This document shows, piece after piece, positions 25,386-33,877 of a DNA stretch of 64,000 nucleotides. The translations under genes and the position numbers were made by a program. The notes under the pieces were generated by a model, which did not search any database, was not told where the DNA came from, and saw nothing but the letters and a program-made list of their open reading frames with translations. This stretch comes from Luteibacter yeojuensis (GTDB lineage: Bacteria; Pseudomonadota; Gammaproteobacteria; Xanthomonadales; Rhodanobacteraceae): positions 806,001 to 870,000 of the forward strand of contig NZ_JAAQTL010000001.1 of assembly GCF_011742875.1 (NCBI RefSeq), written 5' to 3'. Positions within the stretch are counted from its first letter, which is position 1; the number at the start of each line of letters is the position of its first letter.

Positions 25386-26723
25386 TCAGCGCTGCAGGGA
25401 CCGGCCGCGTCCTATGCCGTAGTAAGCGATGCCGGCGTCTTCCACGGCGCGGGGGTCGTAGAGGTTGCGCCCATCGAAGATGGCAGGGTGGCCCAGTTCC
25501 GCCTTGATCCGGGCGAAGTCGGGGCTGCGGAAGGTCTTCCACTCCGTCACGAGGGCAAGCACGTCGGCGCCTTTCAAAGCGTCGTACGCATCGTCGCAGA
25601 GCACGAGGTCCTCGCGCTCTCCATAGATACGCTGCGTTTCCCCGCGTGCCTCGGGGTCGTAGGCGCGCACGCTGGCACCCGCCGTCCACAGTGCTTCCAT
25701 GAGCTTGCGGCTGGGCGCCTCGCGCATGTCGTCGGTATTGGGCTTGAACGCAAGACCCCATACGGCGACGGTCTTTCCCTTGAGATGCCCATCGAAGTAG
25801 CGGGAGATCTGCTCGTAGATACGCGTCTTCTGGTCGGCGTTGACGGCCTCCACCATGGCGAGCAGTCGCGCGTCGTAGTCGTGGCCGCGGGCGATCCTCT
25901 CGAGCGCCTGCACGTCCTTCGGGAAGCAGGAGCCGCCATAGCCCACGCCGGGATAGATGAAGTGGTACCCGATACGCGGATCCGCACCGATGCCCTGGCG
26001 CACCAGTTCCACATCGGCCCCGACACGCTCGGCGATATTGGCGATTTCGTTCATGAAACTGATCTTCGTCGCCAGCATCGCATTCGCGGCGTACTTGGTC
26101 AGTTCCGCGGAACGCTCGTCCATCACCACCATGCGGTCGTGGTTGCGGTTGAACGGTGCGTAGAGCTTGCGCAGACGCGCCACGGCCCGGTCGCTGGACG
26201 CGCCCACCACGATGCGGTCCGGACGCAGGCAGTCCTCCACCGCGTCGCCTTCCTTCAGGAATTCAGGATTCGATACGACGTCGAAGTCGGCCGCGGCGCC
26301 GCGCTCGACCAGCACGTCGTTCACGGCGCGGCGTACGCGGTCCGCCGTGCCTACCGGCACGGTGGATTTGTTGACGATCACGGCATAGCCGTCGAGGTGC
26401 TCGCCGATGGTACGCGCCACACCCAGCACGTACTTCATGTCGGCGCTGCCGTCCTCGTCGGGCGGCGTACCCACGGCGATGAAGATGAGTTCGCCGTGTG
26501 CGATCGCGGGTGCCGGGTCGGTCGTGAAGTCCAGCCGGCCGGAGGCGTGGTTGCGCTTGACGATGGGTTCGAGGCCGGGCTCGAAGATGGGAACGATGCC
26601 CTGCCTGAGGCCGTCGACCTTGGCCTGGTCCACGTCCACGCAGACCACGTGGTTGCCCATCTCCGCGAGGCAGGCACCGGTGACCAGACCCACGTAGCCG
26701 GTGCCGAAAATGGTGACCTTCAT
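25386..26723 (-). CDS. ugd: UDP-glucose 6-dehydrogenase
   Basis: A 445-aa NAD-dependent enzyme that makes UDP-glucuronic acid. Visible: N-terminal Rossmann [63 protein letters not shown], catalytic cysteine in [14 protein letters not shown], and the C-terminal substrate-binding half ([17 protein letters not shown]). It lies 45 bp downstream of wza and 15 bp before the GfcB-GfcC fusion, so it is in the export operon and supplies glucuronate for this polymer. The product is shared with lipid A or other glycan routes only if those genes exist elsewhere. Confidence 0.95.
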   Translation of the reverse strand: MKVTIFGTGYVGLVTGACLAEMGNHVVCVDVDQAKVDGLRQGIVPIFEPGLEPIVKRNHASGRLDFTTDPAPAIAHGELIFIAVGTPPDEDGSADMKYVLGVARTIGEHLDGYAVIVNKSTVPVGTADRVRRAVNDVLVERGAAADFDVVSNPEFLKEGDAVEDCLRPDRIVVGASSDRAVARLRKLYAPFNRNHDRMVVMDERSAELTKYAANAMLATKISFMNEIANIAERVGADVELVRQGIGADPRIGYHFIYPGVGYGGSCFPKDVQALERIARGHDYDARLLAMVEAVNADQKTRIYEQISRYFDGHLKGKTVAVWGLAFKPNTDDMREAPSRKLMEALWTAGASVRAYDPEARGETQRIYGEREDLVLCDDAYDALKGADVLALVTEWKTFRSPDFARIKAELGHPAIFDGRNLYDPRAVEDAGIAYYGIGRGRSLQR

Positions 26724-26768
26724 TTGTGTCGCCTGTACAGTTTCGAAGAGTGGTTGGCGCGACGGCGC

Positions 26769-27884
26769 TCAGAGCTGGCTATCGCGATCCAGGTTGTATT
26801 GCGCGTTGGCCGCGTTGCTGATCAGGCCCGACAAGGGCAGCAGCTGGCTGATGAAACGATTCCAGCGGGTGATGCCGGCAGGCCCGACGAAGACGACATC
26901 GCCCGGCTTGACGGAAAACTGCCCGGCCACCGCGAATGCGGAGGGCGACGTGCCGTCGAGCTGGTAGATGGTGGCCGGCGCCTTCTCGAAATCCTCCACG
27001 CCGCGGATCACGTAGACCGACTTGCCGCGCGCGCTGGTCTGGTTGAGGCCTCCCGCGCGCCCGAGCGCCTGGGTCAGCGTGAGATCGCCGGTCTTGAAGG
27101 CGATGGCCTGGGGCCTGAGCACCTCGCCGATGACATAGGCTTCGTGGCGGTCGTTATAAGGCAGGTAGATGCTGTCGCCGCCCTTCAGGTAAATCTCCTG
27201 GCCGCCTTCCCGCGAACGCGAGAGCGCGTCGAGGTCGAGATGGTACTCATGGTTGTCGCGGCGCAGGACGACGTCGGAGAGATCCGCCAGCTGAGCGTTC
27301 ACGCCGGCGCTGCCGATGGCCTGGCTCAGCGTCAGCGGTGTGATCGTGATGTCCTGCGGGTTCGTCTTCACGAAGGCGCCGCTCAGGGTCACCTTCTGGC
27401 TGGCGAAGTTCACCACACTGATATCTACCTGCGGCTTCTCGACATACTTCGTGAGTCGCTCGGTGATCGCCGTGCGCAGTTCCTCCACCGTGAGGCCAGA
27501 GGCCTGGAGCAGGCCGACATACGGATAGAAAAGGGTCCCGTCGGGGCGCACGAGGCGTCCGTTGGCCGCGGTCTGCTGCTGGGAGCCCGCCGGCGACGTG
27601 AGCTCGGGATGCTCCCATACGGTGATATACAGCGAGTCGCCCGGACCGATGCGGTAGGAGTCGGGCTTATACGCCGTGAGGGCGGGATCGATCATCGGAG
27701 CGCTCGCGCTGGCACGGTCCATCGCGATCAGCTTGGGCGTGATCGGGACCAGTTGGTAACGGCTGCCAGTCGCGCTTTCCTTGTCGTTCAACTCGCCGGT
27801 TTTCATGTGCTGGCCGGGTGCCAGGATGCATGCTTGCAGTAAAAGGCAGCACCCGGCCAGACCGAGAATCGGCAGGAACTTCAT
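26769..27884 (-). CDS. wza: Polysaccharide export outer-membrane lipoprotein Wza/GumB-type
   Basis: A 371-aa lipoprotein (LLLQAC, C19) with the OPX plan: polysaccharide-export domain (YRIGPGDSLYITVWEHPELT; about 75-165), then SLBB domains (KVTLSGAFVKTNPQDITITP; AYVIGEVLRPQAIAFKTGDL), and a C-terminal segment ending in GLISNAANAQYNL, the likely amphipathic barrel helix. It forms the octameric outer-membrane channel through which Wzc-assembled polymer leaves. It is the first gene of wza-ugd-gfcBC-gfcD. A near-palindromic 16-bp element about 100 bp upstream also occurs before wzc. Confidence 0.93.
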   Translation of the reverse strand: MKFLPILGLAGCCLLLQACILAPGQHMKTGELNDKESATGSRYQLVPITPKLIAMDRASASAPMIDPALTAYKPDSYRIGPGDSLYITVWEHPELTSPAGSQQQTAANGRLVRPDGTLFYPYVGLLQASGLTVEELRTAITERLTKYVEKPQVDISVVNFASQKVTLSGAFVKTNPQDITITPLTLSQAIGSAGVNAQLADLSDVVLRRDNHEYHLDLDALSRSREGGQEIYLKGGDSIYLPYNDRHEAYVIGEVLRPQAIAFKTGDLTLTQALGRAGGLNQTSARGKSVYVIRGVEDFEKAPATIYQLDGTSPSAFAVAGQFSVKPGDVVFVGPAGITRWNRFISQLLPLSGLISNAANAQYNLDRDSQL

Positions 27885-27981
27885 CGGGGGATAAATCCTT
27901 TGCGTGGCGCCGAGGGGAGGAGGCCATCGATGTACTTAAACCGATTGAACATTAACCGCGCTGGAACATAATCGATCAAAA

Positions 27982-27997
27982 GGACATCTAGACGTCC
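27982..27997 (-). promoter_or_regulatory. Near-palindrome upstream of wza, shared with wzc
   Basis: Read on the minus strand this is ATGGACGTCTAGATGTCC over 27998-27981, with the near-palindromic core GGACGTCTAGATGTCC. It matches 14 of 16 bases of ATGGACGTCCAGACGT at 43400-43415 before wzc. It lies about 100-113 bp upstream of the wza start, in the gap after the Gly/Thr repeat gene. It is a candidate operator; the binding protein is unknown. Confidence 0.45.
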
Positions 27998-28016
27998 ATA
28001 CTCCCGATATCGCGTA

Positions 28017-28340
28017 TCAGTGCGTCCCGCCGGTGCCACCGGTTCCGCCCGTGCCACCGGTGCCACCGGTACCGCCCGTGCCGCCGGTTCCGTCGTTGCC
28101 GGTACCGTTGGCATCGTTGGCCGTGGCTCCCGACGCGGCGGCCATCGCGGCCGTACCCGCGCCCATGCGGGCGGGCGATATCGCTCCCTTGGCGGCCTGG
28201 CGGGCCTGGTTCGGCGTAGCGACCTGGGGCTTGCGTGGCGTGTTCCGCGCGCCATCGTCGGCATTGGCCGGCCGCTGGCTCTGCGCCCACAACGGTGCAG
28301 CCACGGCAAGAAGAATGCAGGCAACAAATAGACGTCTCAC
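28017..28340 (-). CDS. Small exported Gly/Thr-repeat protein (GfcA/YjbE-like)
   Basis: A 107-aa protein starting at GTG 28340, which has GGAG 7 nt upstream. The signal peptide is the first ~20 residues (VRRLFVACILLAVAAPLWAQ). The mature part is Ala/Thr/Asn-rich and ends in eight tandem Gly-Thr-Gly units, the last being Gly-Thr-His. E. coli GfcA and YjbE are likewise tiny, exported, Thr-rich proteins of unknown function that head the gfcABCD/yjbEFGH operons. Position here, before wza and the Gfc genes on the same strand, supports the equivalence, although sequence identity cannot be judged in such biased composition. An ATG at 28412 would add 24 residues and hide the signal peptide. Confidence 0.65.
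   Translation of the reverse strand: MRRLFVACILLAVAAPLWAQSQRPANADDGARNTPRKPQVATPNQARQAAKGAISPARMGAGTAAMAAASGATANDANGTGNDGTGGTGGTGGTGGTGGTGGTGGTH
28020..28091 (-). repeat. Tandem 9-bp repeats encoding Gly-Thr-Gly
   Basis: Eight units of 9 bp (GGC/GGT-ACC/GGC-type codons, with small codon differences) make up the 3' end of the GfcA-like gene. The copies differ only at third positions. Whole-codon units mean copy-number change by strand slippage would keep the frame. Confidence 0.85.
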
Positions 28341-28480
28341 ATTGTTTCTCCGGGAGAGGGGGTGTTTGGCATCACGTTCATGAATGCGTTTTTCGTTCGC
28401 GCGATGCGTCACGCATTCACCGTCAACTATGTTCCCCGGTCAAGACAAACAGCTGAACGCACGCTGCGTGCGATTGTTTT

Positions 28481-28496
28481 TGTGACACCACTCCCA
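28481..28496. promoter_or_regulatory. Clp/CRP-like site between the two divergent export genes
   Basis: TGTGACACCACTCCCA matches the Clp/CRP pattern TGTGA-N6-TCACA in nine of ten fixed positions (the second arm is TCCCA). It lies 141 bp upstream of the GfcA-like start and 229 bp upstream of wcaJ. In Xanthomonas, Clp activates exopolysaccharide genes. The rest of the 28341-28724 gap holds no open frame I would call. Functional use is inferred from one near-match only. Confidence 0.3.
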
Positions 28497-28724
28497 AATT
28501 TCCGGTCGGCGGATTGCGCGATGTTTTCCGTGCGGTGCAGCATGGGTCGTCGCGCTGGATAAGTACGACATTTCTCAGATCGGGTCCCTTGTGCTGGGGA
28601 CGCGAATGCAAGCGTGTCGGACCGGATACTGCCTCGCGGCAGTGCATCCGGCCCTACAGTGGGGGCACGTACCTGGGTCGTCCGGCCGCGCCGGCGCCTC
28701 TCGCTCCGGCAGAAGGTACATGTC

Positions 28725-30134
28725 ATGCAGTTGTCCAAATTCAACGCGTTACTCGATCTGGAGATCCGCGCGAGCGACCCGATCTGCGCGATCGTCGCCG
28801 GTTACCTGGCCTATTTCATTCGTTTCGACACGCTGCGGATGAGCAGCTTCTATGCCGTGGCACTTGTCATCCTGATGCTTGCCACGCTGGCGGCGTCGAT
28901 GTTCTTCAAGGTGTACGAGAAGCCACTCGGGGAGCGCTCGTTCGAGCAATATTGCTGTATTGCAGCATCGTGGACGGTGGGCTTCGCGGCGTTGATCGCA
29001 CTGGGCTACCTGCTTAAGGTCGGCGAGCTTTATTCGCGCGCGTGGGTCACGCTCACCTATTTCCTCGGCCTCGCGCTCATGGCGACCGTGCGGCAGGCGG
29101 CAGTGGCCATGTTGTGGTACCTGCGTCGCCGCGGTGTGGGCATGCGCCGCTGCCTGCTGATCGGCGCGACGGAGTCCGGCTTGCACATGGTGAAGCAGGC
29201 GAGGGCGAATCCAGGCCTGGGCATGGCGATCACCGCTTACGTTTCGACCAGCTACGACCACGGTATTCCCGACGGCGTACCGTCCGCCGGTTCGCTGCGG
29301 TGTATCGACGAGATTCTCGACCGCGGTACATGGGACGAAGTGCTCGTCGCGCTTCCGGTCAGCGCGCATCGCGCCATCGGTTACGCGCTGGACCGCATGG
29401 ACGAGCGCGTGATGACGGTGAAGTTCGTGCCGGACATGCTCGGCCGGCAGCTCATCAACCAGCGCATGGAGGATTGCGGCGGCATACCCATGGTCACCCT
29501 TCGCGGCAGCCCGTTGCTGGGACACGCCTGGATACTGAAGACGATCGAAGATCGCGCGATTGCCGCCGGGATCCTCCTCATGATCAGCCCGCTGATGCTC
29601 GCGCTCGCGATCGGCGTGAAGCTTTCCAGCCCCGGTCCCGTGCTTTACCGGCAGCGCCGCGTAGGCCTCGACGGCAAGGAATTCGAGATGCTCAAGTTCC
29701 GCTCCATGCCTGTGGACATGGAGAAGAACAAGGCCGTGCAATGGGGCAACGCCCAGGCGAAGACGACCACACGCTTCGGTCGCTTCATCCGCCAGACCAG
29801 CCTCGACGAACTGCCGCAGTTCATCAACGTGCTGCGCGGCGACATGTCGATCGTCGGACCGCGGCCTGAGAGGCCTATGTTCGTCGAGAAGTTCAAGGGC
29901 GAGATCGCGGGCTACATGCACAAGCACCTGGTGAAGGCGGGCATCACCGGATGGGCGCAGATCAACGGATGGCGCGGCGATACCGATCTCGTGAAGCGCA
30001 TCGAATACGACCTCTACTACATCAACCATTGGTCGCTCGCTTTCGATCTCCGCATCATCTTCCTCACGATCTTCAAGGGCTTCGTGCACAGCGAAGCGCC
30101 GCAGGCGGCACTCGCGAAGGAGCCCCGCCCATGA
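28725..30134 (+). CDS. wcaJ: Undecaprenyl-phosphate glucose phosphotransferase (WcaJ/GumD-type)
   Basis: A 469-aa polyprenyl-phosphate hexose-1-phosphate transferase that starts the repeat unit by loading a sugar phosphate, most likely glucose-1-P, on undecaprenyl phosphate. The N-terminal four membrane segments (about 15-140) are followed by a Rossmann-like CoA-binding domain (RRCLLIGATESGLHMVKQAR). The catalytic domain has SSPGPVLYRQRRVGLDGKEF, MLKFRSM, RQTSLDELPQFINVLRGDMS and IVGPRPERP. ATG 28725 fits the family N-terminus (MQLSKFNALLDLEIRASDP), with AAGG upstream; the frame is open from 28614. It heads wcaJ-galE-acyltransferase on the plus strand, divergent from the export operon. Confidence 0.93.
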   Translation: MQLSKFNALLDLEIRASDPICAIVAGYLAYFIRFDTLRMSSFYAVALVILMLATLAASMFFKVYEKPLGERSFEQYCCIAASWTVGFAALIALGYLLKVGELYSRAWVTLTYFLGLALMATVRQAAVAMLWYLRRRGVGMRRCLLIGATESGLHMVKQARANPGLGMAITAYVSTSYDHGIPDGVPSAGSLRCIDEILDRGTWDEVLVALPVSAHRAIGYALDRMDERVMTVKFVPDMLGRQLINQRMEDCGGIPMVTLRGSPLLGHAWILKTIEDRAIAAGILLMISPLMLALAIGVKLSSPGPVLYRQRRVGLDGKEFEMLKFRSMPVDMEKNKAVQWGNAQAKTTTRFGRFIRQTSLDELPQFINVLRGDMSIVGPRPERPMFVEKFKGEIAGYMHKHLVKAGITGWAQINGWRGDTDLVKRIEYDLYYINHWSLAFDLRIIFLTIFKGFVHSEAPQAALAKEPRP

Positions 30135-30175
30135 AAGAAACGAGCTGAAACGATCATTGACTGACGGGGTATCGA

Positions 30176-31153
30176 TTGAAGTTTCTCATCTGTGGCGGTG
30201 CGGGCTACGTGGGCTCGCACATGGTGCGATACCTGGTCGAGAACCAGCATGAGGTAGTCGTTTACGACGACCTCTCCACCGGACATCGCGAAGCGGTAGG
30301 CGATGACGTTCCATTCGTCCATGGCGATGTGGGCGACGCAGTGACGCTGTGGCGGCTGTTTGCGACGCACAAGTTCGACGCGGTGATGCACTTCTGCGCG
30401 CGATCGCTGGTGGGGGAGTCCGTCGTGGATCCCTACCAGTACTACCGCAACAACGTGGCCAATACCCTGATGCTGCTGGCGGCCATGCGCGAAGCCGGCA
30501 TCCAGCGGCTCGTGTTCTCGTCCACGGCGGCCGTGTTCGGCAATCCGCGCAGCGACACCATCGACGAGAGCCACCCCACCGATCCGATCAACCCGTACGG
30601 CCAGAGCAAGCTGATGATCGAGCGCGTGCTCGCGGATGCCTACCGGGCCTACGGACTGCGCTCGGTGGCCCTGCGGTATTTCAACGCCGCGGGTGCGGAT
30701 CCTTCCGGGTCGATCGGGGAATCCCACCATCCGGAAACCCACCTCATCCCGAACCTCCTCCGGGCGGTGCTCGGCAATGGCCCGGGTCTCAAGGTATTCG
30801 GCGACGATTACGAGACACGCGACGGAACCTGCGTACGCGATTACGTTCACGTGAACGACCTGGCATCGGCACACCTGCTGGCCGTGGAGTTCCTCGAAGA
30901 AAACGAGGGCGCCTTCACCTTCAACCTGGGTAACGGCGAAGGCTTCAGCGTGCGTGAGGTCATCGCCGCGGCGCAGCGGGTTACCGGGCGTCCGGTGCCC
31001 CATGTGATCGCCGGGCGTCGGCCGGGCGATCCGCCCACGCTCGTGGCCTCCAGCCTGCAGGCACGCCAGAGACTCGGCTGGCAGCCCCGGATCGGCGTGC
31101 TCGACGACATCCTTGGCAGCGCCTGGCGCTGGCACCTGCAACCGCGCTACTGA
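30176..31153 (+). CDS. galE: UDP-glucose 4-epimerase
   Basis: A 325-aa NAD-dependent short-chain epimerase that interconverts UDP-glucose and UDP-galactose. It shows GGAGYVGSHMVRYLVENQ, the serine-threonine of FSSTAAVFG, the catalytic YGQSK, and the GalE-type ALRYFNAAGADPSGSIGE. The start is the unusual TTG 30176, the only in-frame start that keeps the N-terminal MKFLICGG strand. The gene is 41 bp after wcaJ and one base before the acyltransferase's start, so it supplies UDP-galactose to the same pathway. Confidence 0.94.
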   Translation: MKFLICGGAGYVGSHMVRYLVENQHEVVVYDDLSTGHREAVGDDVPFVHGDVGDAVTLWRLFATHKFDAVMHFCARSLVGESVVDPYQYYRNNVANTLMLLAAMREAGIQRLVFSSTAAVFGNPRSDTIDESHPTDPINPYGQSKLMIERVLADAYRAYGLRSVALRYFNAAGADPSGSIGESHHPETHLIPNLLRAVLGNGPGLKVFGDDYETRDGTCVRDYVHVNDLASAHLLAVEFLEENEGAFTFNLGNGEGFSVREVIAAAQRVTGRPVPHVIAGRRPGDPPTLVASSLQARQRLGWQPRIGVLDDILGSAWRWHLQPRY

Positions 31154-31154
31154 C

Positions 31155-32333
31155 GTGCAGGCCGCACCGAAAGTACAACTGGACTTCGTGGACGCCCTGC
31201 GCGGCATCGCGATCGTCGGGGTGCTGGTGAGCCACGCGCAGCGGAACGTGGAGATCTACCAGGCGATGGGGCGGGAAGCGCTGCTGTCGCCGTGGCTGAG
31301 CCGGTATGCCGCGCAGGGGGCTCGGGGGGTGCAGTTGTTCTTCGTGGTGAGCGCGTTGACGCTGTTCCTTTCCGCCGCCAAGCGCTCGAGCGAAACCGCC
31401 CCGTGGCTCAACTTCTACCTGCGCCGGTTCTTCCGCATCGCCCCGATGTTTTACCTGGCCTTCGCGGTGTACTGCCTCGCACCCGCGCTGTTCAAGGGCC
31501 ACGAGTTTCCGCCACCCGGCACGGTACTGGCTACCTTGAGTTTCACCAACGGCTGGAATCCCGCCTGGCTGCTCGGTGCGAACGACGTCGTGCCGGGCGG
31601 CTGGTCGATCGGGGTGGAGATGTCGTTCTATATCGTTTTCCCCTTCGTCTTCCTCGCGTTGCGCGACTTCCCGCGCGCACTGGTCGCGCTTGCGTTGCTG
31701 CTCGCGGTGGATATCGCGGCCTGGGGCCCGTTGCTGCGACATTCGCCGATCCCGGACGTAGTGCTGTGGCAGCGCTTCGTCTTCGTCTGGCTGCCCAACC
31801 AGCTGCCCGTGTTCCTGTTCGGCATCTGCGTCTATATCGTCCTGTTCGGACAGGCCGGACGTCTCACGTCGTTCTTCCGCGATGGCGACCGCTTCCGCAA
31901 TGGTTGCTGGTTCGCGCTTGCGGTGGCCGTCCTGCTGGTCGTTCCCCAATGGATCGACGATCTCCGCGCCGTGTTCCTTTACGGTGCCGCGTTCGCGCTC
32001 ATGGCCCTGTGTCTTTATCGGCAGCCGTATCGCTGGCTGGTGAACGCACCGCTGCGATACATCGGCAAGATCAGTTTCAGCGGATACCTGACCCATTTCG
32101 CGATGCTGCAGGTGGCGCGGAAGGTGCTGGCGAAGCTGCATGCGGACACGCACCTGACACCGGATCTATATTTCCTGGCGACGGTGGCGGTGGCACTCGC
32201 GGGTACCGTGGTGGTGTCGAGCCTGACTTATCGGTTCGTGGAGGTTCCGGGGCAGGGGCTGGGCAAGCGGCTGATTCGCACTCTCGAAGCACGACGGGCC
32301 TCGGCTGCGGCCGTCCACACCGGTTCCCTGTAG
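31155..32333 (+). CDS. Acyltransferase-3 family membrane protein (polymer O-acylation)
   Basis: A 392-aa integral membrane protein of the acyltransferase-3/OafA family with about ten membrane helices. The family signature VDALRGIAIVGVLVSH is at residues 13-28, followed by QLFFVVSALTLFL, FYLRRFFRIAPMFYLA and SIGVEMSFYIVFPF. Such enzymes move acetyl groups onto sugars. Start GTG 31155 lies one base after the galE stop codon. It is the third gene of the wcaJ-galE operon and likely acetylates the lipid-linked unit. Downstream is an 76-bp REP-like pair separating it from the convergent beta-helix gene. Confidence 0.9.
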   Translation: MQAAPKVQLDFVDALRGIAIVGVLVSHAQRNVEIYQAMGREALLSPWLSRYAAQGARGVQLFFVVSALTLFLSAAKRSSETAPWLNFYLRRFFRIAPMFYLAFAVYCLAPALFKGHEFPPPGTVLATLSFTNGWNPAWLLGANDVVPGGWSIGVEMSFYIVFPFVFLALRDFPRALVALALLLAVDIAAWGPLLRHSPIPDVVLWQRFVFVWLPNQLPVFLFGICVYIVLFGQAGRLTSFFRDGDRFRNGCWFALAVAVLLVVPQWIDDLRAVFLYGAAFALMALCLYRQPYRWLVNAPLRYIGKISFSGYLTHFAMLQVARKVLAKLHADTHLTPDLYFLATVAVALAGTVVVSSLTYRFVEVPGQGLGKRLIRTLEARRASAAAVHTGSL

Positions 32334-32402
32334 GAGCCGCTATAGCGGCGAGAACAATCCTGCCGCGAGATTTCCTCGCCGCTATAGTGGCTCCTGCAGG
32401 GT
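32327..32402. repeat. REP-like inverted pair
   Basis: The left arm CCTGTAGGAGCCGCTATAGC(GGCGAG) and right arm CTCGCCGCTATAGTGGCTCC(TGCAGG) are inverted copies 19 nt apart. The core TAGGAGCCGCTATAGCGGCGAG is shared with 11413-11500. It sits exactly between two converging genes and overlaps the last codons of the acyltransferase, so it may serve as terminator. Confidence 0.8.
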
Positions 32403-32406
32403 TGAG

Positions 32407-33858
32407 TCAGGCCAGCCTGGCTATGCGTTCCATCGCATCGGCCGCGGGCTTGCCGTTGACGAAACAGGCCTTCACCAGTGCGTTCACCTGGGCCAGCGAA
32501 GGCCGGTGTGTCCGGAAGCTCTCCAGCATCGCCTTGTTCTCGGCGAAATGGTTCTCCCCCAGCCGCGTCTGCGTCGCCAGCTTCATGTCGATACCGGGAG
32601 GGGACGGGGCGACCACGATGTTATCGTGAATCGCAGTGCTGCTCGGCACGCCTTTCCAGCTCGTGGCCTTGAAGACGGTAACCTCGGCACCGGCGTCGGG
32701 CTTTGCGGGAATGATGATGATGTTGTTGTAGACCTGGCTGCCGTCCACCGGGCCCGAGATGCGCAGCGACGCGCTGCCGGTCTTGCGCAGGGCGTCGTTG
32801 ATGCTGACGTTGTAACGCACGATGGTGCCGCTGTTGCCGATGCCTTTCGGATCCCTGCCGTCGTTGCAGACCAGCGCCATGCCGCCCACGTTGTCGTGGC
32901 TGTAGTTGTACTGGATGATCGTACCGCGGCAATGGAAGTCCGCGTCGTAAGCCTGCCCGTCGGCGTGTGCCTTGTGGTCGCTGACCTCGTTGTACTGGAT
33001 CGTCGTGTTGTCGCAATCGAATGGCCATATGCCGGCCGCGGCCTCGCCGCGTGGCAGGTCGCCGCACCGGCTTACCGTATTGCGCTCGACGAGCGCGCCG
33101 TCGCAACCCTTGACCAGGATGCAGTCGCCGGGAACGCCGCTCAGGCGGTTGCCGCGAACGATCACGCCGGTCGCCAGGCCGCCGGCACGGTTTCCCGCCC
33201 GGAGAAAGAGGATGCCGTCGCGCTGGCAGCGCTCGATCGTGTTGTCCAGGATGAGGAGGCCCTCGTGGCGCGTGGGCCGCCCCTTTCCCTTCGCTTCGAC
33301 AAGGATGGCGCTACCGCCACCGTCCCTCTTGATCGGCGAGCCGTTGACGTCGTGGATATGCAGCCCCCGCAGCTCGATGCCGTGGACCACGCCGACATCG
33401 TCATGGAGGAGGTGCACTGCCGTTCGTCGCGGCGCCGCGGCAGCGCCACGATTGGAGATCGACAGGTTGCGCAGCGTCCAGTACTCGACATTGCGCAGCA
33501 GCACCGTGGAAGCGGCGCTTCCGTCCGCATGCAGATGGGGAGGGGCCCCGTCGCCATAGGCGTCGACGACGATCGGCGCGCCGGCATGTCCGGAACCCTT
33601 GGGCGCGAACACGCCCGGGTAGTCGGCGCCGCGCCGGAAGAAGATGCGGTCGCCGGGGCCGAAACGGGCCTGGTTGAGCCTGCCGAGGCTGCGCCAGGCC
33701 TGCGTGGCGCTGCCGGCATCGCGCCCGTCGTCGCCGGAAGCGCCGTCCACGTAGTAGCTTCTGCCGGGAGTGCCGCCGGCCGCCAAGGCGTGCAAGGGCC
33801 GGATGGCCACCAGTGCCAGCGTGTACGCGCTTCGCTGGAGGAAGGTGCGGCGTTCCAT
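32407..33858 (-). CDS. Tat-exported right-handed beta-helix protein
   Basis: A 483-aa protein with a twin-arginine signal (MERRTFLQRSAYTLALVAIR, about 1-27) and then repeated parallel beta-helix turns from about 100 to 420. Typical turns are LLILDNTIERCQRDGILFL, GVIVRGNRLSGVPGDCILV, ALVERNTVSRC and TTIQYNEVSDHKAHADGQAY. The fold is that of polysaccharide lyases and C5-epimerases. It is the last gene of the wzc-to-GT2 operon, 19 bp after the preceding gene's stop, so it probably acts on the polymer in the periplasm. Catalytic residues cannot be assigned from sequence alone. ATG 33858 gives the canonical Tat motif at the N-terminus. Confidence 0.82.
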   Translation of the reverse strand: MERRTFLQRSAYTLALVAIRPLHALAAGGTPGRSYYVDGASGDDGRDAGSATQAWRSLGRLNQARFGPGDRIFFRRGADYPGVFAPKGSGHAGAPIVVDAYGDGAPPHLHADGSAASTVLLRNVEYWTLRNLSISNRGAAAAPRRTAVHLLHDDVGVVHGIELRGLHIHDVNGSPIKRDGGGSAILVEAKGKGRPTRHEGLLILDNTIERCQRDGILFLRAGNRAGGLATGVIVRGNRLSGVPGDCILVKGCDGALVERNTVSRCGDLPRGEAAAGIWPFDCDNTTIQYNEVSDHKAHADGQAYDADFHCRGTIIQYNYSHDNVGGMALVCNDGRDPKGIGNSGTIVRYNVSINDALRKTGSASLRISGPVDGSQVYNNIIIIPAKPDAGAEVTVFKATSWKGVPSSTAIHDNIVVAPSPPGIDMKLATQTRLGENHFAENKAMLESFRTHRPSLAQVNALVKACFVNGKPAADAMERIARLA

Positions 33859-33877
33859 GGCGTGCGTACCCGTCCGC

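Noticed and set aside
24570..27842. A 1090-codon open frame on the plus strand across gfcBC, ugd and wza
   Set aside because: It is antisense to three well-recognised genes; the composition (His/Arg/Val-rich) is that of a high-GC shadow frame.
28020..28091. A CRISPR-like or satellite array
   Set aside because: The units are 9 bp, in frame, and encode Gly-Thr-Gly; there are no spacers.
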